From NCBI GenBank assembly GCA_031270605.1, contig JAISXG010000017.1, forward strand, positions 1 to 35,253: DNA of 35,253 bases, given 5' to 3'. The DNA is from Oscillospiraceae bacterium (GTDB taxonomy: Bacteria; Bacillota; Clostridia; Oscillospirales; Acutalibacteraceae). The position numbers and the translations under genes were made by a program. A model generated the notes under the pieces. That model had not been told where the DNA came from. It did no database searches and saw only the letters and a program-made list of their open reading frames with translations. Shown one piece after another: positions 14,996 to 21,985 of the stretch; the stretch's first letter is position 1, and each line of letters begins with the position of its first letter.

Positions 14996-15952
14996 TCATA
15001 CCCCTTTCTGTTGCGTTGTGTTTTGCCCGGATGTCTCTTCGCCTGTTGTTTCTCCCGCTTCCCCGACGCTGTTTGTGGATGTTTCACGTGAAACATCTTC
15101 ACCCGGCGCGGGCACGCGGATTTCGGCGACAAGCAGGTTGTGGTCAGACGCCGCGGACTCTGCCATCCATGCGTTCAAAACGACAAAGGCGTTTGCAAGA
15201 AGCAGGTTGTCAATGCAGCCGAAGCTGCCCTCCCCCGCGTCCCGATACGTTATAAACTGGTTTTTGGGTGAGTTTACGGTGACGCTATTTTGAATGACAC
15301 TATATTCTTCAAAATTCTTGGCGTTAAAATCCCCGCCCAGAATAAAAAGTGTTGACACAGTCGTTTTTTCGTTAATCAATTTGAGCTGAGCGATGCGCAG
15401 GGTTTCGGATTCAAAACTCAGGTGCGTGTTATAAAGATCCACGTTTCTGCCGTTGATGCTGACCTCTGCCTTCGCGAGCACCCTTGGCTCCTCCTGTTTT
15501 GTGTCTAATAGAAAGCTTTCCGTGCTTTGAATATAAAAACGGCTCAAAATGCCCACGCCATAGGAGCCGCCCTCCAGTGCCATGGCGGGAAAAAAGGCGT
15601 AGTTCATCTCTAAAAGCTCTGAGAGCTGTTTGAGCAGGTTTTGCTTGCCCGAGCGTTTCACGCCGCTGTCAAGCTCTTGCAAAAATACGATCTGGGCGTT
15701 TTGTTTTTTGATTTCAGCCGCGATTTCAACAATGTTCCGTCCGTTGTCACAATTTTTGGTATTAAAGGTCGCCACCCGAACGGTCGACGAGCCGTCGGGG
15801 TTTCTGACGGTTGTCGGTTCTGCATACAGGTTTTCGTTTGCCGCAAAACTGTTTACGGGCAGGGTTTTGCAGGCGGGGCAAGCAAAAGAGAGGGTCGTTA
15901 TCATAAAAATAAGCGCTGCGGCGCCGTTTAAGCGTTTAAAAGGGGGGTTCAT
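14996..15952 (-). CDS. Exported endonuclease/exonuclease/phosphatase-family protein inserted in the par locus
   Basis: This 318-residue protein of the EEP (DNase I-like) superfamily has an N-terminal hydrophobic export segment ([21 protein letters not shown]; signal peptide or anchor, not a clean lipobox). It shows the fold's key motifs in order: [11 protein letters not shown] (Asn), VFLQELDSG (catalytic Glu), YNTHLSF (His), GGDFNAKNF (Asp/Asn) and the terminal [10 protein letters not shown] (Asp-His pair). The last ~35 residues are a Ser/Thr/Glu/Gly-rich tail, part of it (VSRETS) encoded by a parS site. It could act on nucleic acid, phosphoinositide or sphingomyelin-type phosphodiesters; the sequence does not say which. 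The ATG at 15952 has GGAG 8 nt upstream. Its position between the noc-like gene and parA is unusual. It carries its own strong promoter, so it probably drives parAB. Confidence 0.85.
   Translation of the reverse strand: MNPPFKRLNGAAALIFMITTLSFACPACKTLPVNSFAANENLYAEPTTVRNPDGSSTVRVATFNTKNCDNGRNIVEIAAEIKKQNAQIVFLQELDSGVKRSGKQNLLKQLSELLEMNYAFFPAMALEGGSYGVGILSRFYIQSTESFLLDTKQEEPRVLAKAEVSINGRNVDLYNTHLSFESETLRIAQLKLINEKTTVSTLFILGGDFNAKNFEEYSVIQNSVTVNSPKNQFITYRDAGEGSFGCIDNLLLANAFVVLNAWMAESAASDHNLLVAEIRVPAPGEDVSRETSTNSVGEAGETTGEETSGQNTTQQKGV
15080..15095. promoter_or_regulatory. parS: parS site 1 (perfect), inside the EEP-family gene
   Basis: TGTTTCACGTGAAACA is identical to the 16-bp consensus ParB-loading palindrome. 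It lies in the 3' end of the coding region and is translated as VSRETS in the tail. Confidence 0.95.
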
Positions 15953-15979
15953 TGAACCAACTCCATGTTGTTTTTTTAA

Positions 15980-16043
15980 TATAGTCAAACCATTTAAGAA
16001 CAAACCGCAAATCCTGTATCGCTTTTTAAATAGTTTGACTGTA
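15980..16043. repeat. 18-bp inverted repeat in the leader of the EEP-parAB operon
   Basis: The arms 15980-15997 and 16026-16043 match at 16 of 18 positions (core AGTCAAAC and GTTTGACT), separated by 28 bp. The right arm reaches the edge of the predicted -10, so the dyad spans the transcription start and early leader. It could be an operator or an mRNA stem-loop. Confidence 0.6.
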
Positions 16044-16071
16044 TTATACATAATTTTCCGGTTTTCTGCAA
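16043..16071 (-). promoter_or_regulatory. Sigma-A promoter for the EEP-parA-parB operon
   Basis: The minus strand reads TTGCAG, 17 nt, then TATAAT, 91 nt upstream of the EEP start codon. parS site 2 lies 33 bp upstream of the -35, so ParB spreading could influence this promoter. Confidence 0.8.
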
Positions 16072-16103
16072 GACCAAACGTTCCAAAACATGGATTTGCA
16101 CAA

Positions 16104-16119
16104 TGTTTCACGTGAAACA
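16104..16119. promoter_or_regulatory. parS: parS site 2 (perfect), intergenic
   Basis: A perfect TGTTTCACGTGAAACA lies between the EEP-parAB promoter and the MITE-like element. It is the only one of the three parS sites in non-coding DNA. Confidence 0.95.
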
Positions 16120-16134
16120 TCGGTGAGTTTTGCC

Positions 16135-16296
16135 TTATAGTCGATTAACTCAAAAAGCGGTACAAGATTTGCGAGGATTGTTTTTGTCGAACAAGGAGGA
16201 GGACACAGCCTTACCGGCGTAAGGCAAGGGCGACAACGCAGGTCGACGGAAATAAGACCGCAAAGATGTATCGATTTTTGGATTAATCGACTATAA
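16135..16296. mobile_element. MITE-like element with 22-bp terminal inverted repeats
   Basis: A 162-bp non-coding block is bounded by 22-bp inverted repeats (starting TTATAGTCGATTAA at the left, ending in its complement at the right; 20 of 22 positions match). Inside is a GC-richer, structured stretch with hairpin CCTTAC/GTAAGG and no open frame of note. Non-coding interior, matched ends and intergenic placement fit a miniature inverted-repeat transposable element. I saw no second copy in this window. A target duplication is not obvious; the ends are T/A-rich. Confidence 0.65.
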
Positions 16297-16298
16297 AC

Positions 16299-16333
16299 GC
16301 AAAGAAACAGCCGCGTTGCGACTGCTTCTTTGC
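16299..16333 (-). terminator. Terminator hairpin after the noc-like gene
   Basis: A 16-bp stem (GCAAAGAAGCAGTCGC with its partner, two wobble pairs) has a 3-nt loop. The tail GTTTATAG is supplied by the end of the MITE-like element, which begins 2 bp away. The element may have inserted at the original terminator tail. The remaining gap to the noc stop at 16428 is a pyrimidine-rich leaderless stretch on the minus strand with nothing else recognisable. Confidence 0.6.
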
Positions 16334-16427
16334 TGTGGATGGGATATGGGAGATTAGATGGTTGGCAAAAAAGAAAGGGATATGAAAGAGAAAGAGAAAA
16401 ATGAGAAATATATAAAAGGAGAGGACT

Positions 16428-17273
16428 TTATTTAACAAGCTGAATATCAACCGAAGGGCACTTTTTTTTGGCGTCCTCCCGTTCAATAGGGATTTTGATA
16501 GTGTATTCAATAAAATCCTTGGATTCTTTTTTCACTGTTTCGGCCGCAATTTCACATTCTTTCATGGTTTCGATCGCGTGGTCGATGGTGTTTGTGAAAA
16601 TACGGATGTCTTTATATAAAATCTTTAAAGACGATTCGCTGTTGAGCTTGCGAATGGTGTCGCGAATCAGGGTTTCGGTTTGTTTGGGAGAAAGTTTTTT
16701 CTTATTGATTTCGTTGAGAGCCTTTTCGCGCAGATCGTTGCTTGGCAGACGCAGCAGCAAAAACGCGTGTTGCTCGCTCAGCCCGGAGGCCGCAATCGTT
16801 TCGCGCAGGTCTTCGGGCAGGCGCAACAGGCGCTGCTTGTTCATCAGCTCCTGTTTTTGCATCCCCAGATTTTTTGCAAGCGATTCATAGGAGTATTGAA
16901 ACCGGTTGATCAGGGTGTCGATTGCCTGCGCCTCTTCAAAAAAGGAGACCGGCTGCCGCATTCTGTTTTCGATCATGGTGAAAAGCGCCGCCTGCCTGTC
17001 GCAAAGCTCCATCACAATGCAGGGAATACGCAAGAGTCCCGCCATTCTTGCCGCCCGAAGCCGCCGTTCGCCCAAAACGACCTGATACCCGCCGGCATGG
17101 GGGCGGACATGCAGGGGCTGCAAAATCCCGTTTTCTCGAACAGATTCCGCAAGAAGCTCAAGGCTTTCGTCGTCAAAACGGTCTCGCGCTCTGTGGGGGT
17201 TCGGAAGAAGCTCCTCCTGAGGGATCAGAAGAATCTGCCCGCCTGTTTTCAGAGTGGTTTGTTTCTTGAACAA
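16428..17273 (-). CDS. noc: Noc-like ParB-family protein (probable nucleoid occlusion factor)
   Basis: This 281-residue ParB/Noc-family protein has the box I equivalent LPNPHRARDRF, the CTP-binding box II GERRLRAARMAG, and a helix-turn-helix around YSYESLAKNLGMQKQELMNKQRLLRLP. It sits just downstream of rsmG, the position of noc in B. subtilis. At the HTH positions that separate Noc from ParB, it keeps the Lys following Asn (NK, as in Noc NKL) but otherwise differs from both B. subtilis proteins. TTG at 17273 is the proposed start because AAGGAGG lies 8 nt upstream. Upstream in-frame Mets fall in the terminator hairpin. No Noc-binding sequence (ATTTCCCGGGAAAT) is visible in the window. A second ParB with shifted specificity cannot be excluded. 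Confidence 0.75.
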   Translation of the reverse strand: MFKKQTTLKTGGQILLIPQEELLPNPHRARDRFDDESLELLAESVRENGILQPLHVRPHAGGYQVVLGERRLRAARMAGLLRIPCIVMELCDRQAALFTMIENRMRQPVSFFEEAQAIDTLINRFQYSYESLAKNLGMQKQELMNKQRLLRLPEDLRETIAASGLSEQHAFLLLRLPSNDLREKALNEINKKKLSPKQTETLIRDTIRKLNSESSLKILYKDIRIFTNTIDHAIETMKECEIAAETVKKESKDFIEYTIKIPIEREDAKKKCPSVDIQLVK

Positions 17274-17319
17274 AAGCCTTCCCTCCTTTTCCTCCCGAAG
17301 ACAACATACCATACTTGTC

Positions 17320-17358
17320 CAAAAAAGAAAAGCATTTTTGCTCGACACAAAAATGCTT
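17320..17358 (-). terminator. Intrinsic terminator between rsmG and the noc-like gene
   Basis: AAGCATTTTTG (17330-17340) and its complement (17348-17358) form an 11-bp stem with a 7-nt loop. The minus-strand tail is TTCTTTTTTGG. It ends the argS-mnmG-rsmG transcript, so the noc-like gene needs its own promoter or read-through. I could not place one confidently in the remaining ~50 nt. Confidence 0.75.
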
Positions 17359-17380
17359 AAAGTGTGTAATTTTGGCTGTT

Positions 17381-18094
17381 CTATAGAGGTTTCTTTGATA
17401 TTTGAGAAAAAGCTCTGGGATATTTTGTCGATGTTTGCGATATCTTTTTTGACAAAATCAAAGTTCTTTTGTCTGCCGAGGGCAAATTGTAGGATTCTAT
17501 GCCGTCAATCCGCGCCCCGAGGGTTTTCAGCGCGCCTTTTCCAGCCTGCAGCTCTTCGTCCGCGAGGTCGCCTTTCATTGCAATGAACAATCCGCCCGGC
17601 TTCACAAGCGGCACGCAAAACTCTGAAAGCACGCGCAGCTCCGCCACCGCTCTGGCTGTGACCACAGAGAACGCCTCGCGAAAGCGCCGATCATGCCCCG
17701 CCTCCTCAGCGCGCAGGTGCACCGTTTGGCCGTTGAGTGAAAGCCCGGCAATCACAGAATCAATGAACAGCAGCTTCTTTTTTGTGGAGTCAAACAGGTT
17801 CAGCTTTAAGTCCGGCCGCGCGATCATCAGCACAACGCCGGGAAAGCCCGCGCCCGTGCCGATATCCGCCACAAGCGCTTTTTCTAGGAAACAGCAGAAA
17901 TGCAGCAGTGCCAAAGAGTCTGCAAAATGCTTGACGACAATCTCGTCCGGGTCGGTGATCGCCGTGAGGTTCACCTTTTCATTATAATCAACAAGCATGC
18001 GGGCATAAGCGTCCAGCTGTGCGATTTGCTCTGCCGAAAGCGTGATTGCAAACGGAGCGAGCGCTTTTGTGAGCAGTTCCGGTGAAATAAACAC
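17381..18094 (-). CDS. rsmG: RsmG, 16S rRNA G527 N7-methyltransferase
   Basis: RsmG (GidB) methylates N7 of G527 in 16S rRNA, and its loss gives low-level streptomycin resistance. The 237-residue product has the family pattern YNEKVNLTAITDPDEIVVKHFADSL, the SAM-binding motif ADIGTGAGFPGVVLMIARP, KKLLFIDSV, and ARAVAELRVLSEFCVPLVKPGG. The GTG at 18094 was chosen: AAGGGAG lies 8 nt upstream and the result is near the usual 239 residues. The alternative ATG 30 nt upstream overlaps mnmG. The GTG is one base past the mnmG stop, so translation is probably coupled. The short C-terminal Ser/Thr/Lys-rich tail is not conserved. Confidence 0.95.
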   Translation of the reverse strand: MFISPELLTKALAPFAITLSAEQIAQLDAYARMLVDYNEKVNLTAITDPDEIVVKHFADSLALLHFCCFLEKALVADIGTGAGFPGVVLMIARPDLKLNLFDSTKKKLLFIDSVIAGLSLNGQTVHLRAEEAGHDRRFREAFSVVTARAVAELRVLSEFCVPLVKPGGLFIAMKGDLADEELQAGKGALKTLGARIDGIESYNLPSADKRTLILSKKISQTSTKYPRAFSQISKKPL

Positions 18095-18095
18095 T

Positions 18096-19979
18096 TCAAA
18101 CGCTCCCTTCGCTGTTTTTTGCAAGATAAATCAGCAGCACTGAAATGTCCGCCGGGCTGACGCCTGAAATTCTTGAGGCCTGCCCCACGCTGCGGGGGCG
18201 GATACGCCCGAGCTTTTCTTTTGCCTCTGTGCGCAGGTTTATAATGGCAGAATAATCAAGCTCTTCGGGAATCCGTTTTGACTCCAGACGCTGCATCTCA
18301 TGAATCTGCGCCTGCTGGCGTTTGATATAACCCTCATATTTCAAATCGATTTCCACCTGTTCAAGCACCGCTTCGGATAACTCGGGCGGCCTTGTTGTGT
18401 CAAACGGTGCGAGGCAGGCATAAGTGAGCTGCGGGCGGCGCAAAAGGTCCGCGAGCTTAATGCCGGCTTTGACCGCGGATGTTTCACGTGAAACAAGCAG
18501 GTCGTTGAGCTCTTTTGACGGCGGAATAATCGTTTTTTCCGCCCGTTTCTTTTCTTGTCCGATGGCAGCCGTTTTTTCAAGCACTGCCTGATAGCGCGCT
18601 TCTGAAATTAAACCGATATGATAGCCGAGTTCAGTCAGGCGCAAATCCGCATTATCCTGACGCAGCAGCAGGCGGTACTCCGAGCGCGAGGTCATCATGC
18701 GGTAGGGCTCGTTGCAGCCCTTTGTCACAAGGTCGTCAATCAACGTGCCGATATAGGACCCCGAACGCTCAAACACAACGCTCTCTTTGCCCTGAATTCT
18801 CATTGCCGCGTTGATGCCGGCCACCAAGCCTTGCGCGGCGGCTTCTTCATAGCCGCTTGAGCCGTTGAACTGCCCTGCCCCGAATAAATTCGGAACATCC
18901 ATAAATTCGAGCGTAGGATGCAGCGCGACAGGGTCCACGCAGTCATATTCAATCGCATAGGCGTTGCGCATCACAACGCAGCGCTCCAGCCCGGGAACGG
19001 TGCGCAGAAAGGCAAGCTGCACATCCTCGGGCAGAGAGGAAGACATCCCCTGCAAATAGACCTCTTCGGTGTCCGCGCCGCAGGGTTCGATGAAAATCTG
19101 GTGCCGCTCTTTTTCAGAGAAACGCACCATTTTGTCTTCAATGCTCGGGCAGTAGCGCGGGCCGGTGCCCTCGATCACGCCCGAATAGAGGGGCGAACGG
19201 TCAAGGTTTTGCAGAATCACCTGCTTTGTCCGCTCATTTGTGTAGGTAATGTGGCAGGCGTGCGTATTTCTGGGCGGTTCTTCACAGTGGAACGAAAACG
19301 GGACCACCCGTTCGTCGCCGTATTGTGGTTCTAGTTCAGAAAAATCAATGCTCCTGCGGTTCAGCCGCGAGGGCGTGCCCGTTTTGAAGCGGCGCAAGGA
19401 GACCGAAAGCGCCTCCAGCGAGTCCGCCAGCGCGTTTGCCGGGAACATCCCGTCCGGCCCGCCCGCATAGGCCTTGTCGCCCACATAAATTTTTCCTTTT
19501 AAAAAAGTTCCTGTGGCAATAATAACGGCTTTTGCGTGATAGAACGCGTCCAGATTGGTTTTTAGTTCCCAATAATCATTATCTATGCGCCGCAGGGATA
19601 CAATTTCAGCCTGTTTGAGCGTCAGCCGCTCCTGTTTTTCGAGGGTGTGCTTCATATAAGTGCTGTAGGCGCGGCGGTCGATCTGCACACGCAGCGAATG
19701 CACGGCAGGCCCCTTGCCAAGGTTGAGGATGCGGCTTTGCAGCGTGTTTTTATCCGCCGCGCGGCCCATCTCGCCCCCGAGCGCGTCAATTTCGCGCACC
19801 AGGTGCCCCTTTGACGTGCCGCCGATGGAGGGGTTGCAGGCAAGGTTGCCGATCCAGTCAAGATTCAGTGTGAACGCGATCGTCTCGCAGCCGAGCCTTG
19901 CCGCGGCAAGCGAGGCTTCAATGCCCGCGTGGCCGGCCCCGATGACCGCAACATCAAATTTTCCCGCAAAATAGTCCAT
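18096..19979 (-). CDS. mnmG: MnmG (GidA), tRNA uridine-34 carboxymethylaminomethyl modification enzyme
   Basis: MnmG works with the GTPase MnmE to place a carboxymethylaminomethyl group on U34 of certain tRNAs, using FAD, NADH and methylene-THF. The 627-residue product has the FAD-binding start FDVAVIGAGHAGIEASLAAAR, CNPSIGGTSKGHLVREIDALGG with the catalytic Cys region, IIATGTFLKGKIYVG, SRSEYRLLLRQDNADLRLT, and the C-terminal helical MnmE-binding domain with SGVSPADISVLLIYL. Length is standard. The ribosome binding site at the ATG is weak. mnmE, the usual neighbour, is absent here; argS lies 60 nt upstream. parS site 3 is within codons ~495-500 and adds VSRETS to a variable part of the C-terminal region. 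Confidence 0.97.
   Translation of the reverse strand: MDYFAGKFDVAVIGAGHAGIEASLAAARLGCETIAFTLNLDWIGNLACNPSIGGTSKGHLVREIDALGGEMGRAADKNTLQSRILNLGKGPAVHSLRVQIDRRAYSTYMKHTLEKQERLTLKQAEIVSLRRIDNDYWELKTNLDAFYHAKAVIIATGTFLKGKIYVGDKAYAGGPDGMFPANALADSLEALSVSLRRFKTGTPSRLNRRSIDFSELEPQYGDERVVPFSFHCEEPPRNTHACHITYTNERTKQVILQNLDRSPLYSGVIEGTGPRYCPSIEDKMVRFSEKERHQIFIEPCGADTEEVYLQGMSSSLPEDVQLAFLRTVPGLERCVVMRNAYAIEYDCVDPVALHPTLEFMDVPNLFGAGQFNGSSGYEEAAAQGLVAGINAAMRIQGKESVVFERSGSYIGTLIDDLVTKGCNEPYRMMTSRSEYRLLLRQDNADLRLTELGYHIGLISEARYQAVLEKTAAIGQEKKRAEKTIIPPSKELNDLLVSRETSAVKAGIKLADLLRRPQLTYACLAPFDTTRPPELSEAVLEQVEIDLKYEGYIKRQQAQIHEMQRLESKRIPEELDYSAIINLRTEAKEKLGRIRPRSVGQASRISGVSPADISVLLIYLAKNSEGSV
18480..18495. promoter_or_regulatory. 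parS: parS site 3 (perfect), inside mnmG
   Basis: A perfect TGTTTCACGTGAAACA is embedded in mnmG and read as VSRETS, the same peptide that parS site 1 gives in the EEP-family protein. The frame is maintained. Confidence 0.95.
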
Positions 19980-20039
19980 TGTGTTTCGGGCAACCGCGCG
20001 TTCGCACCCCGCTCGCCCTGTCTCCCATACTATATAAAA

Positions 20040-21713
20040 TTACATATATTCAATCGGCTCAATGCCCAAAAGATAAAACGCGTTTTTAAAGGTTTGCTTC
20101 ACGCACAGAATCAAGCACAGTCGGGCATTGCGCACCGCTTCCTGCTCTGCGTTGAGAATGGCGCACGCATGATAAAAGGCGGAAAATTTCCTTGCCAGCT
20201 CAAACGCGTAGTGCGTGATCACATGTGGACTGAAGTCTTTTTTTGCCAATTGCACCGCATTCGGAAAGTCCGCAAGCGCTTTTATTAAATCATATTCCGC
20301 CTCCTGCGTCAAACAGGCGCAGTTAAGAGCGGCGAAATCAACCGCATGGCCTGTTTTTCGCAGAATGGAGTGAATCCTGACATAAGAATACAGCAAATAC
20401 GGCCCGGTGTCGCCCTCAAAGCTCAAGGCATTGTCCCAGTCAAAAATCACATTGCGCTCGTTTGAGGTTTTTTCCATGGAATATTTCACGGAGGCATAAG
20501 CGATTTTTTTCGCAAGCGCTTCGTCAACCTCGTGGCCCCTCCCGCGCATTTCCTCCTCGGCTTTCTTTGCGGCCTCGGCCATAAAATCCTCAAGCAGCAC
20601 CACCGTGCCCTGCCGCGTGGACATTTTGCCGTCAACAAGCATCACAAAAGAATAGTGCACAACCTCCGGCGGCGTGTGCCCCAACGCGCTCACGACCGCG
20701 GCGATCTGCTGAAAATAGAGCTGCTGGTCCTGCCCCAGCACAATCATGTTTTTGTCTTTTCCCTGCCGCGCTTTCCAAATGGTGTAGGCAATGTCCCGCA
20801 GGGGATAAAGGGACGTTTTGTCGCTTCGGGTGACGACGAGGGGCGGCAGCCCGCGGTCTTCAATGTTCACCACAAGGCGGCCCTCTTCATCTTCAAACAG
20901 CAGGTTTGCATTTTGCAGCTGCTCTGTAATGTCTTCCAGCGAGTTGTCAAACAAAAACTGTGACTCATAATCAAAACAGTCATAATGAATACCCAGTTCG
21001 TTGAAAATTTTAGACTGCCCCGCAATGCAGATATCCACAATTTCACGGAACTGCTTTTTCACCGCCTCGTCGCCATTTTCAAGCTGATAAAGCAGGTCGA
21101 ACACCTGTGTTTCAAGCTGCGGATCGTCTTTGATTTTTTGATTGATGGAAACATAAATGTCCAAAAGGTCCGCAAAGCGAATTTCTTTCAGGCTCTGAGA
21201 ACCCAGAACAAGCATGGATATCTGCTTGCCGATGTCGTTGACGAAATAGTGCACGTCCACTTCATATCCCTCGAAACGCAAGAGCCTTGTGATAAAGTCG
21301 CCGATAATGGCGTTGCGCGCCCTGCCGATGTGGGGCGAGGCGTTGGGGTTGATGCTGGTGTGCTCAACAAGGCTTGTTTTGCCGCGCCCCTCGCCCGAGG
21401 AACCGAACGCCGTTTTTTGCTTCAGAATTTCAAGCATGACCGTTTCAAAAAAGACGGTTCTGTTGAGAAAGAAGTTCACATAGCCGCCGACGGCTTCAAT
21501 TTTGTCAATGAAAACGGGCCTTTCCAGTTTGCCGGCAAGCTCCTGCGCGATCTGCGCAGGGGATCGTCGCAGCAGTTTCGATAACGAAAAGCAGGGAAAC
21601 GAAAAATCCCCGTGCTCTTTGAGTTCGGGCCTTGCAAGGAGCGCCCGGATGTCGTTCTCCGCCTGTGACGCAACCTGCTGTTTCAACAGCGCGGCCAGCT
21701 TGTCTTCAAACAT
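20040..21713 (-). CDS. argS: Arginyl-tRNA synthetase
   Basis: ArgS charges tRNA-Arg; it is a class Ia synthetase that needs the tRNA for amino-acid activation. The 557-residue product has the ArgS N-terminal Add-1 domain (HGDFSFPCFSLSKLLRRSPAQIA), the HIGH-equivalent NPNASPHIGRARNAIIGD near residue 125, the class I catalytic core, the KMSKS-equivalent DGKMSTRQGTVVLLEDF near 355 and the DALR anticodon-binding domain ending in LLGIEPIEYM. Length is normal. The ATG at 21713 has GGAG about 11 nt upstream. It is first in the argS-mnmG-rsmG group and reads from a good promoter. argS is not the usual neighbour of mnmG, so a local rearrangement is implied. Confidence 0.97.
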   Translation of the reverse strand: MFEDKLAALLKQQVASQAENDIRALLARPELKEHGDFSFPCFSLSKLLRRSPAQIAQELAGKLERPVFIDKIEAVGGYVNFFLNRTVFFETVMLEILKQKTAFGSSGEGRGKTSLVEHTSINPNASPHIGRARNAIIGDFITRLLRFEGYEVDVHYFVNDIGKQISMLVLGSQSLKEIRFADLLDIYVSINQKIKDDPQLETQVFDLLYQLENGDEAVKKQFREIVDICIAGQSKIFNELGIHYDCFDYESQFLFDNSLEDITEQLQNANLLFEDEEGRLVVNIEDRGLPPLVVTRSDKTSLYPLRDIAYTIWKARQGKDKNMIVLGQDQQLYFQQIAAVVSALGHTPPEVVHYSFVMLVDGKMSTRQGTVVLLEDFMAEAAKKAEEEMRGRGHEVDEALAKKIAYASVKYSMEKTSNERNVIFDWDNALSFEGDTGPYLLYSYVRIHSILRKTGHAVDFAALNCACLTQEAEYDLIKALADFPNAVQLAKKDFSPHVITHYAFELARKFSAFYHACAILNAEQEAVRNARLCLILCVKQTFKNAFYLLGIEPIEYM

Positions 21714-21785
21714 TCAGCTCTCATCTCCGATAACAAAAAATTTATGGATATATAAAAAACATCATAATGCTTTTTTTCCAATCAA

Positions 21786-21814
21786 TATATAACATTTTGA
21801 CGGGGCAATGTCAA
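21786..21814 (-). promoter_or_regulatory. Sigma-A promoter for argS-mnmG-rsmG
   Basis: The minus strand reads TTGACA, 17 nt, then TATATA, about 70 nt upstream of argS. It lies within a divergent 272-nt intergenic region shared with the FAD-oxidase gene. I saw no T-box specifier structure. Confidence 0.75.
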
Positions 21815-21899
21815 GGGATTCCCGCCCGCAGAAAAAGACGTGCCTCGTCCTTTTTGCAGCCAAACGGCACAATGCGGCCGTCATAAGTTTTATATATGA

Positions 21900-21927
21900 T
21901 TGACATTTTATGGAAATAGTATAAAAT
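21900..21927 (+). promoter_or_regulatory. Sigma-A promoter for the FAD-oxidase/Etf operon
   Basis: The plus strand reads TTGACA, 16 nt, then TAAAAT, about 59 nt upstream of the ATG. The -35 is consensus. Confidence 0.6.
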
Positions 21928-21985
21928 AATAAGAAGATACAGGTTTAAATCATGCAGTTTCATCATAAAGAAAGAAGGTTTTTGC

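Noticed and set aside
15080-15095. Treating the parS palindromes as operators of a transcription factor
   Set aside because: They are exact matches to the ParB-loading consensus and lie next to parAB, so segregation is the simplest reading.
16136-16295. Possible Rho-independent or riboswitch element instead of a MITE
   Set aside because: The 22-bp matched ends flanking a non-coding interior fit a transposable element better; no known riboswitch core was recognised.
21714-21985. T-box leader for argS
   Set aside because: No T-box bulge sequence or specifier stem was found in the ~45-nt leader, which is too short.
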